From Actinomycetes bacterium (GTDB lineage Bacteria; Actinomycetota; Acidimicrobiia; Acidimicrobiales; Ilumatobacteraceae), in contig JAEZFY010000188.1 in assembly GCA_023417265.1 (NCBI GenBank), positions 1-8,966 on the forward strand: a stretch of DNA of 8,966 bases, read 5' to 3'. Position 1 is the stretch's first letter, and every line of letters starts with the position of its first letter. Both the position numbers and the translations under genes were made by a program. The notes below the pieces were generated by a model. It did not search any database. It saw only the letters and a program-made list of their open reading frames with translations, and was not told the DNA's origin. Of the stretch, positions 1 to 5,810 are shown piece after piece.

Positions 1-279
1 CGGGAACCGGGCGGGCGGGTGCGGCGCCACCGTGGGGGGCGGGCGCTCCGGCGGGGCGGGCTCGGCGCGAACCGGTTCGGCGAGCGAGCGGTCGTAGAGC
101 ACGCGCCGGCCCGGGTCGCCGAGCACCCGGTAGGCCTCGTTGACGGCGTGAATCGTGTCGCCGCCGGCCGACCCGGCGACGTCGGGGTGGTGTCGGCGCG
201 CGAGCTCGCGGTACGCCGACCGAATCGCCTCGGGCGACGCGTCGGCGGGAACACCGAGGACGTCGTAGTGCGTGCGGAT
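1..279 (-). CDS. J-domain (DnaJ-like) protein, N-terminal part, possible ATC start
   Basis: The first 65 or so residues form a J domain, the module that binds Hsp70/DnaK and stimulates its ATPase. Seen directly: THYDVLGV at the start of helix I, AYRELARRHHPD with the essential HPD loop at residues 31-33, then NEAYRVLGDPGRR and YDRS, typical of helices III-IV. From about residue 68 it becomes a Pro/Ala/Glu-rich linker, and the frame is still open at the window edge, so 93 codons of a longer protein are present. The frame has no ATG, GTG or TTG before the domain. An in-frame TAG lies at 291-289, and the codon aligning with the usual Met of 'MRTHYDVLG' proteins is ATC (279-277). The gene follows metB after 43 bases on the same strand. 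Being J-domain protein is secure; the start, the client and the full architecture are not. Confidence 0.82.
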   Translation of the reverse strand, partial: MRTHYDVLGVPADASPEAIRSAYRELARRHHPDVAGSAGGDTIHAVNEAYRVLGDPGRRVLYDRSLAEPVRAEPAPPERPPPTVAPHPPARFP

Positions 280-285
280 CGGCTC

Positions 286-291
286 AGGCTA
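286..291 (-). promoter_or_regulatory. Candidate -10 box (TAGCCT) of a leaderless J-domain transcript
   Basis: On the minus strand TAGCCT matches the actinobacterial TANNNT -10 pattern and ends 6 bases before the ATC codon at 279. The same geometry is seen before znuA. No Shine-Dalgarno sequence is present and no good -35 was recognised. Inference only. Confidence 0.35.
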
Positions 292-322
292 GGCGCCGCC
301 GCCGGCGCGCCGGTCGGCCCGG

Positions 323-1483
323 TTACGCCCGTTCGAGGGCCTGCGCGATGTCGGCCACCAGATCGGCGGTCGACTCGACACCCACCGACAGGCGCACGAG
401 ATTGGCCGGCACCTCGAGCGGCGACCCGGCCGCCGAGGCGTGGGTCATCTGCCCCGGATGCTCGATCAGGCTCTCGACGGCACCGAGTGATTCGGCCAGC
501 GTGAACAGCTCGGTGCTCGCCGCCACCCGCAGCGCGGCGTCCTCGCCGCCGCGCAACGTGAAGCTGACCATCCCGCCGAAATCGCGCATCTGCTTGGCGG
601 CCGCGGCGTGGCCCGGATGGTCGGGGAGTTGGGGGTACAGCACGCGTTCGACCGCCGGGTGCCCGAGCAGCAGATCGACGACCGCCCGCGCGTTCGTGCA
701 GTGCCGCTCCATCCGCAGCGCCAGCGTCTTCACCCCGCGCAGCACCAGATAGCAGTCGAACGGGGCGGGCACCGCGCCAGCCGCGTTCTGGGTGTAGCGC
801 AGGCGTTCGGCGAGCCCGTCGTCGGTGACCGCCAAGAACCCGCCGACGACGTCGCTGTGCCCACCGAGATACTTGGTGGCCGAGTGGACAACGATGTCGG
901 CCCCGTGCGCGAGCGGATTCTGCAGGAACGGCGTGGCGAACGTGTTGTCGACCACGACGAGGGCACCGTTGGCGTGGGCGACCTCGGCGATCGCTTCGAT
1001 GTCGAGACACGTCAACAGCGGGTTGGTGGGCGTCTCCAGCCACACCATCGCGGTGTCGTCGCGCCACCCGGCGGCGAGCGCGTCGACGTCGGTGAGGTCG
1101 GCTGGCGACCACGCCAGCCCGGCTGGGGCGTGAACCTTGGCGATCAGGCGGTACGTGCCGCCGTAGGCGTCGTTGCCGAGCACCACCCGCTGCCCCGGCG
1201 AGAGCAGCCGCAAGACGTTGTCTTCGGCCGCCAGCCCACTCGCGAAGGCGAGCCCGTGATCGGCGCCTTCGAGCGCGGCGACGCACGTCTCGAGCGCGCT
1301 GCGGGTCGGGTTGCCGCTGCGCGAGTACTCGTAGCCGAGATGTCCGCCGACGCCGTGCTGGGCGAACGTCGTCGACAGCGAGATCGGGGCGACGACCGCG
1401 CCGGTGGTGGGGTCGGGTGCTTGACCGGTGTGGATCGCCCGGGTCTCGAACCCCCAGCCGTGCTGCTCGTCGAGCTCACCCAC
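323..1483 (-). CDS. metB: Cystathionine gamma-synthase / gamma-lyase (Cys/Met PLP-dependent enzyme)
   Basis: A 386-residue cytosolic enzyme of the Cys/Met metabolism PLP family, the usual length for MetB/CGL. Seen: the YSRSGNPT phosphate- and substrate-contact motif (residues 53-60), ASGLAA (81-86), VVDNTF with the cofactor-pairing Asp179, and SATKYLGGHSD with the PLP Schiff-base Lys204. The C-terminal part has SLGAVESLIEHP and LVRLSVGVE, typical of the family. It either condenses an activated homoserine with cysteine (MetB) or cleaves cystathionine to cysteine, 2-oxobutyrate and ammonia (gamma-lyase). Sequence alone does not separate these. Lying directly behind cbs favours reverse transsulfuration, although actinobacterial orthologues are often named metB. 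The GTG start overlaps the cbs stop as GTGGGTGA (8 bases) and has a GAGG ribosome site, so translation is probably coupled. The stop is TAA. Confidence 0.9.
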   Translation of the reverse strand: MGELDEQHGWGFETRAIHTGQAPDPTTGAVVAPISLSTTFAQHGVGGHLGYEYSRSGNPTRSALETCVAALEGADHGLAFASGLAAEDNVLRLLSPGQRVVLGNDAYGGTYRLIAKVHAPAGLAWSPADLTDVDALAAGWRDDTAMVWLETPTNPLLTCLDIEAIAEVAHANGALVVVDNTFATPFLQNPLAHGADIVVHSATKYLGGHSDVVGGFLAVTDDGLAERLRYTQNAAGAVPAPFDCYLVLRGVKTLALRMERHCTNARAVVDLLLGHPAVERVLYPQLPDHPGHAAAAKQMRDFGGMVSFTLRGGEDAALRVAASTELFTLAESLGAVESLIEHPGQMTHASAAGSPLEVPANLVRLSVGVESTADLVADIAQALERA

Positions 1484-2915
1484 GGCGCACCTCGGCGGGG
1501 GCGTTGCGGGCGGCGACGGCTTCGAAGTACGTGAGCACGTCGGTACGGCTGAGCACGCTCAGCGGGCGCCCGCCGGCGAGCACGAGCAACGCCGGGTGAC
1601 GGTCGAGCAGTTCGACCGCACGGGTGACCTTCTGGCCGGCGCCGATCGTGGGCAGCTTGGGCCCCATCACCTGCTCGACCGGCACGTCGAGCACGGTCGG
1701 GTCGGCGGCGATCGCCTTCATCAACTCGAGTTCGTCGACCGCGCCGGACACCTCGGCGGCCGCGAACGGGGGTGTGTTCTTGCACACCGGCAACTGGCTG
1801 ATGTCGTTGGCACGGAGGATGTCGACGGCCGCCCGCACGGTCTGTTCGGGGTTGACGTACAGGAGCTGCGGCGTGTCGCCGCGGGTGTCGAGCACGGCGC
1901 TGATGCACTCGTCGCACTCGCGCAGGAATCCGTAGTTCGCCATCCACTCGTCGTCGAACACCCGCGACAGGTAGCCGCGCCCGGAGTCGGGGTTGAGGAC
2001 CACCACGATGTCGGTCGGGGCCGCCTGCTTGGCGACCTGGATCGCGGCGGCGACCGCGAGCCCGCCCGATCCGCCGATCAGGATGCCCTCCTCCTGAGAC
2101 ACGCGCCGGGCGGTCAGGAAGCTCTCCTCGTCGCTGATCGCGATCACCTCGTCGTACAGGTCGGGGTCCCACGCGGCCGGGAAGAAGTCCTCGCCGACCC
2201 CCTCGACGAGGTACGGGCGGCCCGACCCGCCCGAGAACACCGAGCCCTCGGGGTCGGCTGCGACGACCCGCACGCCGGGATTCTGCGACTTGAGATAGCG
2301 CGCCGTGCCCGTGATCGTGCCGCACGTGCCGGCCCCGGCCACGAAGTGCGTGATCCGGCCACCGGTCTGCTGCCACAGCTCGGGCCCGGTGGTGTTGGTG
2401 TGGGCGAGCGGATTGTTCGGGTTGGCGTACTGGTTCGGGCGGAACGCCCCCAGTTCGCGGGTGAGTCGCTCGGCCACCGAGTAGTAGCTCTGCGGGTCTT
2501 CCGGGGCGACCGCCACCGGGCACACGACGACCTCGGCGCCGTACGCCTTGAGCAGTGAGATCTTCTCCGGGGCGACCTTGTCGGTCATCACGAACACGCA
2601 CCGGTAGCCACGCTGGGCGGCGACGATCGCCAGGCCGACACCGGTGTTACCACTCGTCGGTTCGACGATCGTGCCGCCTGGCTGGAGCAGGCCGTCACGC
2701 TCGGCGGCGAGGATCATCTCCAACGCCGGGCGGTCCTTCGACGACCCGCCAGGATTGGTGGTCTCCATCTTCATCGCCAGCACACACTCGATGCCCTCGG
2801 CAGCGCTGATTTGCTTGAGGCGCACCAGTGGCGTGTCGCCGATCAGGTCGATCACGCTGTCGGCGATCGCCGTACCGTGCAACCGGGCGTCGGACGAGTC
2901 GTTTCCGAACGGCAT
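1476..2915 (-). CDS. cbs: Cystathionine beta-synthase with C-terminal CBS-domain pair
   Basis: A 479-residue PLP enzyme expected to condense homocysteine with serine to cystathionine, the first step of transsulfuration toward cysteine. Residues about 18-325 are the fold-type II catalytic core: IGDTPLVRL, then NPGGSSKDR with the PLP Lys60, PTSGNTG (86-92) contacting substrate, GAGTCGT (194-200) as the phosphate cup, and GGSGG (281-285). Residues about 345-470 form two CBS motifs (VRAAVDILRANDISQLPV; TRAVELLDRHPALLVL and SVLSRTDVL), a likely allosteric domain. This length and layout match the actinobacterial two-domain Cbs. The frame stays open upstream, but homology begins just after the ATG at 2915, and a TANNNT box sits 7 bases before it. 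It heads an operon with metB. An O-acetylserine sulfhydrylase-like activity is less likely given the CBS pair and the neighbour. Confidence 0.92.
   Translation of the reverse strand: MPFGNDSSDARLHGTAIADSVIDLIGDTPLVRLKQISAAEGIECVLAMKMETTNPGGSSKDRPALEMILAAERDGLLQPGGTIVEPTSGNTGVGLAIVAAQRGYRCVFVMTDKVAPEKISLLKAYGAEVVVCPVAVAPEDPQSYYSVAERLTRELGAFRPNQYANPNNPLAHTNTTGPELWQQTGGRITHFVAGAGTCGTITGTARYLKSQNPGVRVVAADPEGSVFSGGSGRPYLVEGVGEDFFPAAWDPDLYDEVIAISDEESFLTARRVSQEEGILIGGSGGLAVAAAIQVAKQAAPTDIVVVLNPDSGRGYLSRVFDDEWMANYGFLRECDECISAVLDTRGDTPQLLYVNPEQTVRAAVDILRANDISQLPVCKNTPPFAAAEVSGAVDELELMKAIAADPTVLDVPVEQVMGPKLPTIGAGQKVTRAVELLDRHPALLVLAGGRPLSVLSRTDVLTYFEAVAARNAPAEVRRG
1488..1493 (-). promoter_or_regulatory. 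Ribosome binding site of metB inside the cbs 3' end
   Basis: Minus-strand GAGGTG within the last codons of cbs; GAGG lies 6 bases before the GTG start at 1483. It decides the metB start and supports translational coupling with cbs. Confidence 0.5.
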
Positions 2916-2922
2916 GGCGCGC

Positions 2923-2928
2923 ACGCTA
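2923..2928 (-). promoter_or_regulatory. Candidate -10 box (TAGCGT) of a leaderless cbs transcript
   Basis: On the minus strand TAGCGT (TANNNT) ends 7 bases before the cbs ATG, placing transcription start at or next to the A of the start codon. No Shine-Dalgarno sequence lies upstream of the ATG. The region 17-18 bases upstream has no convincing -35 hexamer. The remainder of the 138-base divergent gap (2916-3053) holds no gene. Confidence 0.4.
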
Positions 2929-3015
2929 TCGCAGGGCCCACCGAGCCGATCCGGGACCCACCGCAGCCCGGTTCGTGGGGGCGGTCCGGGGGCTGCCACG
3001 ATGCAAGCCGGACGA

Positions 3016-3031
3016 CCGCTCGGGGGAGCGG
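3016..3031 (+). other. Small GC hairpin in the leader of the alcohol dehydrogenase gene
   Basis: A perfect six-base-pair stem, CCGCTC and GAGCGG around a GGGG loop, ends 10 bases before the ribosome binding site of the downstream gene. It may shape the mRNA leader. It is short enough to be chance at this GC content, and no riboswitch class is recognised. Confidence 0.25.
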
Positions 3032-3040
3032 CCGGGGGTG

Positions 3041-3047
3041 AAGGGGG
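3041..3047 (+). promoter_or_regulatory. Ribosome binding site (AAGGGGG) of the alcohol dehydrogenase gene
   Basis: AAGGGGG lies 6 bases before ATG 3054 and fixes that start. It contrasts with the apparently leaderless genes elsewhere in the window. No clear plus-strand -10/-35 pair was found upstream. Confidence 0.6.
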
Positions 3048-3053
3048 ACAGGC

Positions 3054-4166
3054 ATGCAGGCAACAGCAGCCGTGCTGCGCGAGCCGACCGGTTCGTTCGC
3101 GATCGAGCAGATCGAGGTCGGCGAACCGCGCGCCGAGGAGGTGCTCGTACGGATGGTCGCAACCGGCGTGTGTCACACCGACCTGCTGTCGCGCGAGCTG
3201 CCGCCCGAGCTGTTCGTCGCGCCGATCGTGCTCGGGCACGAGGGCGCCGGCGTCGTCGAAGCGGTCGGCGCGGCAGTCACCCACGTCGCACCCGGCGATC
3301 ATGTGGTGCTCAGCTACGACTCCTGTGGCGGCTGCCCGTCATGTGCGACCGGCGCCGCCTACGGCTGCTACCAGTTCAACGCGTACAACCTCAAGAACGT
3401 CGGCATCCCTCCGGGCCGGCTCGACGGGTCGACGGCGTTCACCGACCGCGCCGGCCGACCACTCGGCTCGCACTTCTTCGGCCAGTCCTCGTTCGCCTCG
3501 CACTCGGTGGTGTCCGCCCAATCGGCCGTCAAGGTGCCCGCCGAGTTGCGCCTCGAACAACTCGGCCCGCTCGGGTGCGGCGTACAGACCGGCGCCGGGG
3601 CGATCCTCAACACCCTCGACGTGCAGCCCGGCAGCTCGGTCGTGATCCTCGGCGCCGGGTCGCTCGGGTTGAGTGCCGTGATGGCCGCCCGGCTCGCCGA
3701 GGCGGCCACCATCATCGCGGTCGACCGTCACGCCAGCCGGCTCGAACTCGCCGAGCACTACGGAGCCACGCACGGGGTTGCCGGCGCGCCGGAAGAGGTC
3801 CACGCCCACATCGTCGACATCACCGGCGGGGGCGCCGACTACGTGTTCGACACCACCGGGCACGCCCCGCTCGTGCGCGCCGCCTTCGAGGCGCTGACGT
3901 TCGTCGGCAAGCTCGGGATGGCCGGCGTGGGCAGCCCGGAGATGACGTTCGGGTACACCAGCCTGATCACCGGACGGATCGTCACCGGCGTGGTCGAGGG
4001 CAGCAGCCGTACGCACGAGTTCATCCCGTACCTCGCCCAGCTCAACGCCGAGGGGCGGTTCCCGTACGACGAGCTGGTGACCTACTACCCGCTCGCCGAG
4101 ATCAACGAGGCCGCCGCCGACAGCCTCACCGGCAAGGTGGTCAAGCCGATCGTGCGCTTCGCCTGA
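3054..4166 (+). CDS. Zinc-dependent alcohol dehydrogenase, aryl-alcohol dehydrogenase-like (MDR family)
   Basis: A 370-residue medium-chain dehydrogenase expected to interconvert an alcohol and an aldehyde with NAD. Seen: catalytic zinc ligands Cys40 (GVCHTD), His62 with Glu63 (LGHEGAG) and Cys175 (GCGVQTGAG). The four-Cys structural zinc lobe is complete: Cys91, 94, 97 and 105 with CX2CX2CX7C spacing. The Rossmann motif is LGAGSLG (199-205), and Asp224 at the end of the second strand favours NAD over NADP. The HFFGQSSFASH stretch (140-150) and overall length resemble benzyl/aryl-alcohol dehydrogenases of the AdhC-like group. It stands alone on its strand, divergent from cbs and convergent with the lipoprotein gene two bases after its stop. 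The substrate cannot be deduced, as no catabolic partners are visible. All catalytic residues are present. Confidence 0.9.
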   Translation: MQATAAVLREPTGSFAIEQIEVGEPRAEEVLVRMVATGVCHTDLLSRELPPELFVAPIVLGHEGAGVVEAVGAAVTHVAPGDHVVLSYDSCGGCPSCATGAAYGCYQFNAYNLKNVGIPPGRLDGSTAFTDRAGRPLGSHFFGQSSFASHSVVSAQSAVKVPAELRLEQLGPLGCGVQTGAGAILNTLDVQPGSSVVILGAGSLGLSAVMAARLAEAATIIAVDRHASRLELAEHYGATHGVAGAPEEVHAHIVDITGGGADYVFDTTGHAPLVRAAFEALTFVGKLGMAGVGSPEMTFGYTSLITGRIVTGVVEGSSRTHEFIPYLAQLNAEGRFPYDELVTYYPLAEINEAAADSLTGKVVKPIVRFA

Positions 4167-4168
4167 GT

Positions 4169-5239
4169 TCAGCCGGCGAGCCACGCCTCGAGGTCGTCGA
4201 GGATCAAGTTGGCCCCGATCACACCGATTCCGGTCATCCACGTGGCGTCATCGATCGTGAACAGCTGCTCGCCGGCCACCGCCGGCAACGACCCCCACAC
4301 CGACTCGAAGTCACCGCGCGCCGACCCCTCGTCGGCGAACCCCGTGGCGAAGATCACGTCGCTGTCGAGCAGTCCGAACTGCTCGGCGCTGACCAGCGCC
4401 ATCCCGTACGCGGGGTCGTACTCCAGCCCGGTATCGGCGCCGCTGAGGTCGAACCCGACCGCCGCCAGCACCGAACCCGAGAACGTCGTCGGCCCGTAGA
4501 CGCGGGTCTGGCCGGGGATGAAGCGGACGATCCGCGCGGTCTTGCCGGCGGCGCCGATCGCCGCGCCCACCTCGGCGGCGCGGGTGCTGAAGGCGTCCAG
4601 CAGGGCCTCGGCTTCGGCGGTCCGGCCGAGCGCTTCGGCGGTGAGCAGCACCTGGCGCGTCCAGTCCTGCCCGGACGACTCACTGAACACGGTCGGGGCG
4701 ATCGCGCTGAGCTGGTCGTAGAGGCTCTCGTGGCGCACCTTGGCGCCGAGGATCAGGTCGGGCCGTAGGGCGGCGACCGCTTCCAGGTTGGGCGCGGTGG
4801 TGTCGCCGGGGATCTCGATCTCGGCGGACGCCTCGCCGAGGTACGCCGGGAGTCCGGAGCCCGGCGTGCCTTCGGTCGCGCCCACCGGCGGCACACCGAG
4901 CGCGATCGCGGCGTCGAGGAAGCTCGAGTCGAGCACGACGATCCGAGCCACTTCGGCGGGCACCTCGGTGACGCCCATCGCGTGGGTGACGAGCCGCGGT
5001 CCGGCGGGCACGGTCGTCGCCGGGTCGGTCGTGAGCGACGTGCTGGTAGGAGCCGACGTGGCTGGCGTCGACGGGGCTGGTGCCGTCGTGGCCGGCGCGC
5101 TGGTGGTCGGAGCGCTGGTGGCCGGCGCGCTGGTGGCGAGAGACGGAGCAGTCGCCGCCGGGGAGGTGGCCGAGCTGTCCCCGCAGGCGGCGAGGACGAG
5201 GGTCGGGATCAGGAGCGGGAGCAGGCGGGGGCAACGCAT
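4169..5239 (-). CDS. ABC transporter substrate-binding lipoprotein, iron(III)-siderophore type
   Basis: A 356-residue exported lipoprotein. Residues 1-18 are a signal peptide ending in lipobox LAAC, so Cys19 would be lipidated and anchor it outside the membrane. Residues about 21-80 are a Thr/Ser/Pro/Ala linker with SAP(A/T)T repeats. Residues about 97-356 fit the FepB/FecB/FhuD cluster: RIVVLDSSFLDAAIALGVPPVGA, NLEAVAALRPDLILG, LSAIAPTVF and the terminal ANLILDDLEAWL helix. Known members bind ferric siderophores; cobalamin or heme binders are related alternatives. No permease or ATPase of the matching type lies nearby, so it must use an unlinked one. A DtxR/IdeR-like palindrome just upstream suggests iron repression. 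No ribosome site is visible before ATG 5239; a TANNNT box at 5248-5253 suggests a leaderless start. It lies 40 bases behind zur, so readthrough is possible. Confidence 0.87.
   Translation of the reverse strand: MRCPRLLPLLIPTLVLAACGDSSATSPAATAPSLATSAPATSAPTTSAPATTAPAPSTPATSAPTSTSLTTDPATTVPAGPRLVTHAMGVTEVPAEVARIVVLDSSFLDAAIALGVPPVGATEGTPGSGLPAYLGEASAEIEIPGDTTAPNLEAVAALRPDLILGAKVRHESLYDQLSAIAPTVFSESSGQDWTRQVLLTAEALGRTAEAEALLDAFSTRAAEVGAAIGAAGKTARIVRFIPGQTRVYGPTTFSGSVLAAVGFDLSGADTGLEYDPAYGMALVSAEQFGLLDSDVIFATGFADEGSARGDFESVWGSLPAVAGEQLFTIDDATWMTGIGVIGANLILDDLEAWLAG
5087..5131 (-). repeat. Three 15-base tandem repeats coding SAP(A/T)T pentapeptides
   Basis: Three consecutive near-identical 15-base units encode residues 37-51 of the lipoprotein as SAPAT-SAPTT-SAPAT, within a longer degenerate Thr/Ser/Pro/Ala tract. 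The first and third units are almost the same at DNA level. Unit gain or loss would keep the frame and only change the length of the spacer between lipid anchor and binding domain. Confidence 0.7.
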
Positions 5240-5247
5240 GGGCGGCG

Positions 5248-5253
5248 ACGGTA
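5248..5253 (-). promoter_or_regulatory. Candidate -10 box (TACCGT) of the lipoprotein gene
   Basis: Minus-strand TACCGT ends 8 bases before ATG 5239, matching the leaderless TANNNT arrangement. The iron-box-like palindrome at 5264-5279 starts about 10 bases upstream of it and so covers the expected -35 region. Confidence 0.4.
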
Positions 5254-5263
5254 GCCGGGCCCT

Positions 5264-5279
5264 GTTAGGTCCTCCTAAC
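5264..5279. promoter_or_regulatory. Iron-box-like operator (GTTAGG-N4-CCTAAC)
   Basis: A perfect inverted repeat with six-base arms, GTTAGG and CCTAAC, around TCCT. Read on the plus strand from 5265 it agrees with the DtxR/IdeR consensus (TTAGGTTAGSCTAACCTAA) at about 12-13 of 19 positions, keeping TTAGGT and CTAAC at the right spacing. It abuts the zur stop codon and lies 25 to 40 bases before the lipoprotein ATG, over the probable -35. It has no U-tract, so a terminator is unlikely. A DtxR-family iron or manganese repressor is inferred; none is encoded in this window. Confidence 0.5.
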
Positions 5280-5741
5280 TCACCGTGTTGGTTGCGCTTT
5301 CGATCCCGCTCGACAGGCGGCGCAGATCCCGACCAGATCGACGCGATGGTCCGTGAGGTCGTAGCCGGCCGCGGCGGCGACGTCGTGGAAGGCCCGGTCG
5401 AGCGCTCGTTCCGCGGCGCGGGGCAGCACGACGTCGACCACCGACCGGCACCTCGCGCACACGAGGTGGTGATGGTGATCGTCGGTGACCAACTCGCTCA
5501 GTTCGAAGAACGCCCGGTCGTCGCCGACGTCGACTCGGGTGACGACGCCGGCGTTCTGCAGGACGGCCAGGTTCCGGTACAGCGAGCTCTGCTTGAGCGA
5601 CGGCTCGGCATCGAGGATCGTCGGGATCGTGGCCGGAGCCGACAGCCGGGCCAGCGTGTCGATCACGGCTCGGCGGCCACGCGTGTACAGCTGACCGTCG
5701 GCGTCGAGCGCGCGGCGGGCGACGTCGTGCACATCAGTCAT
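5280..5741 (-). CDS. zur: Fur-family metalloregulator, probable zinc uptake repressor Zur
   Basis: A 153-residue cytosolic DNA-binding repressor. The N-terminal winged helix covers residues about 15-85, with recognition helix SSLYRNLAVLQNAGVV followed by the wing RVDVGDDRAFFEL. The C-terminal dimerisation domain has DDHHHHLVCARC (87-98) and VGICAAC (137-143). The CXXC pairs Cys95/Cys98 and Cys140/Cys143 form the structural zinc site, and the His cluster supplies regulatory metal ligands. Length is typical of Fur/Zur. Family membership is firm. The zinc assignment rests on the divergent znuACB operon and a Zur-box-like site between them; an iron-sensing Fur is the alternative. The ATG at 5741 has a TANNNT box 8 bases upstream and no clear ribosome site. 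A weak second copy of the box suggests autoregulation. Confidence 0.87.
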   Translation of the reverse strand: MTDVHDVARRALDADGQLYTRGRRAVIDTLARLSAPATIPTILDAEPSLKQSSLYRNLAVLQNAGVVTRVDVGDDRAFFELSELVTDDHHHHLVCARCRSVVDVVLPRAAERALDRAFHDVAAAAGYDLTDHRVDLVGICAACRAGSKAQPTR

Positions 5742-5749
5742 CCCGCCAC

Positions 5750-5755
5750 ACCTTA
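5750..5755 (-). promoter_or_regulatory. Candidate -10 box (TAAGGT) of a leaderless zur transcript
   Basis: Minus-strand TAAGGT ends 8 bases before the zur ATG at 5741. It is one base from the weak Zur-like site at 5757-5771, the same spacing as on the znuA side. Confidence 0.4.
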
Positions 5756-5756
5756 A

Positions 5757-5771
5757 CGGGAACCACTCTCA
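5757..5771 (-). promoter_or_regulatory. Weak second Zur-box-like site at the zur promoter
   Basis: Minus-strand TGAGAGTGGTTCCCG agrees with the znuA-side box TGAGAACCGTTCTTG at 10 of 15 positions, sharing TGAGA, GTTC and the final G. It sits one base upstream of the zur -10, mirroring the znuA side. Its own dyad symmetry is poor, so it may be a low-affinity autoregulatory site or chance. Confidence 0.25.
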
Positions 5772-5782
5772 CCGTGTCGGTA

Positions 5783-5797
5783 TGAGAACCGTTCTTG
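5783..5797. promoter_or_regulatory. Zur box candidate at the znuA promoter
   Basis: TGAGAACCGTTCTTG contains the perfect inverted repeat AGAAC-C-GTTCT and follows the 7-1-7 skeleton TGANAANCNTTNTCA of actinobacterial Zur boxes except for the last two bases. It lies one base upstream of the znuA -10, where a bound repressor would block RNA polymerase. The zinc function is inferred from the genes on either side. Confidence 0.55.
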
Positions 5798-5798
5798 A

Positions 5799-5804
5799 TA
5801 GGTT
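5799..5804 (+). promoter_or_regulatory. Candidate -10 box (TAGGTT) of the znuACB operon
   Basis: TAGGTT (TANNNT) ends 6 bases before GTG 5811, so the transcript probably begins at the start codon. There is no ribosome binding site before this GTG, and no strong -35 was found. Confidence 0.45.
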
Positions 5805-5810
5805 GCCTTC

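Noticed and set aside
302..313. Perfect 12-base palindrome CCGGCGCGCCGG between metB and the J-domain gene.
   Set aside because: Purely G/C self-complementary runs are frequent in such DNA; no U-tract for a terminator and no known operator match.
608..1534. Plus-strand open frame of 308 codons opposite metB.
   Set aside because: Composition is typical of an antisense shadow (Arg, Gly, Val, Asp), with no motifs; metB on the other strand has all its catalytic residues.
2916..3302. Upstream extension of the cbs frame to 3302.
   Set aside because: The extra 129 residues lack any similarity to Cbs, would overlap the divergent alcohol dehydrogenase gene, and the ATG at 2915 has a good leaderless promoter box.
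2828..4768. A very long open frame on the plus strand (646 codons) crossing cbs, the alcohol dehydrogenase and the lipoprotein gene.
   Set aside because: Its translation is Arg/Gly/Pro-rich low-complexity sequence with no domain, and it lies over three well-supported genes in other frames. GC-rich DNA has few stops.
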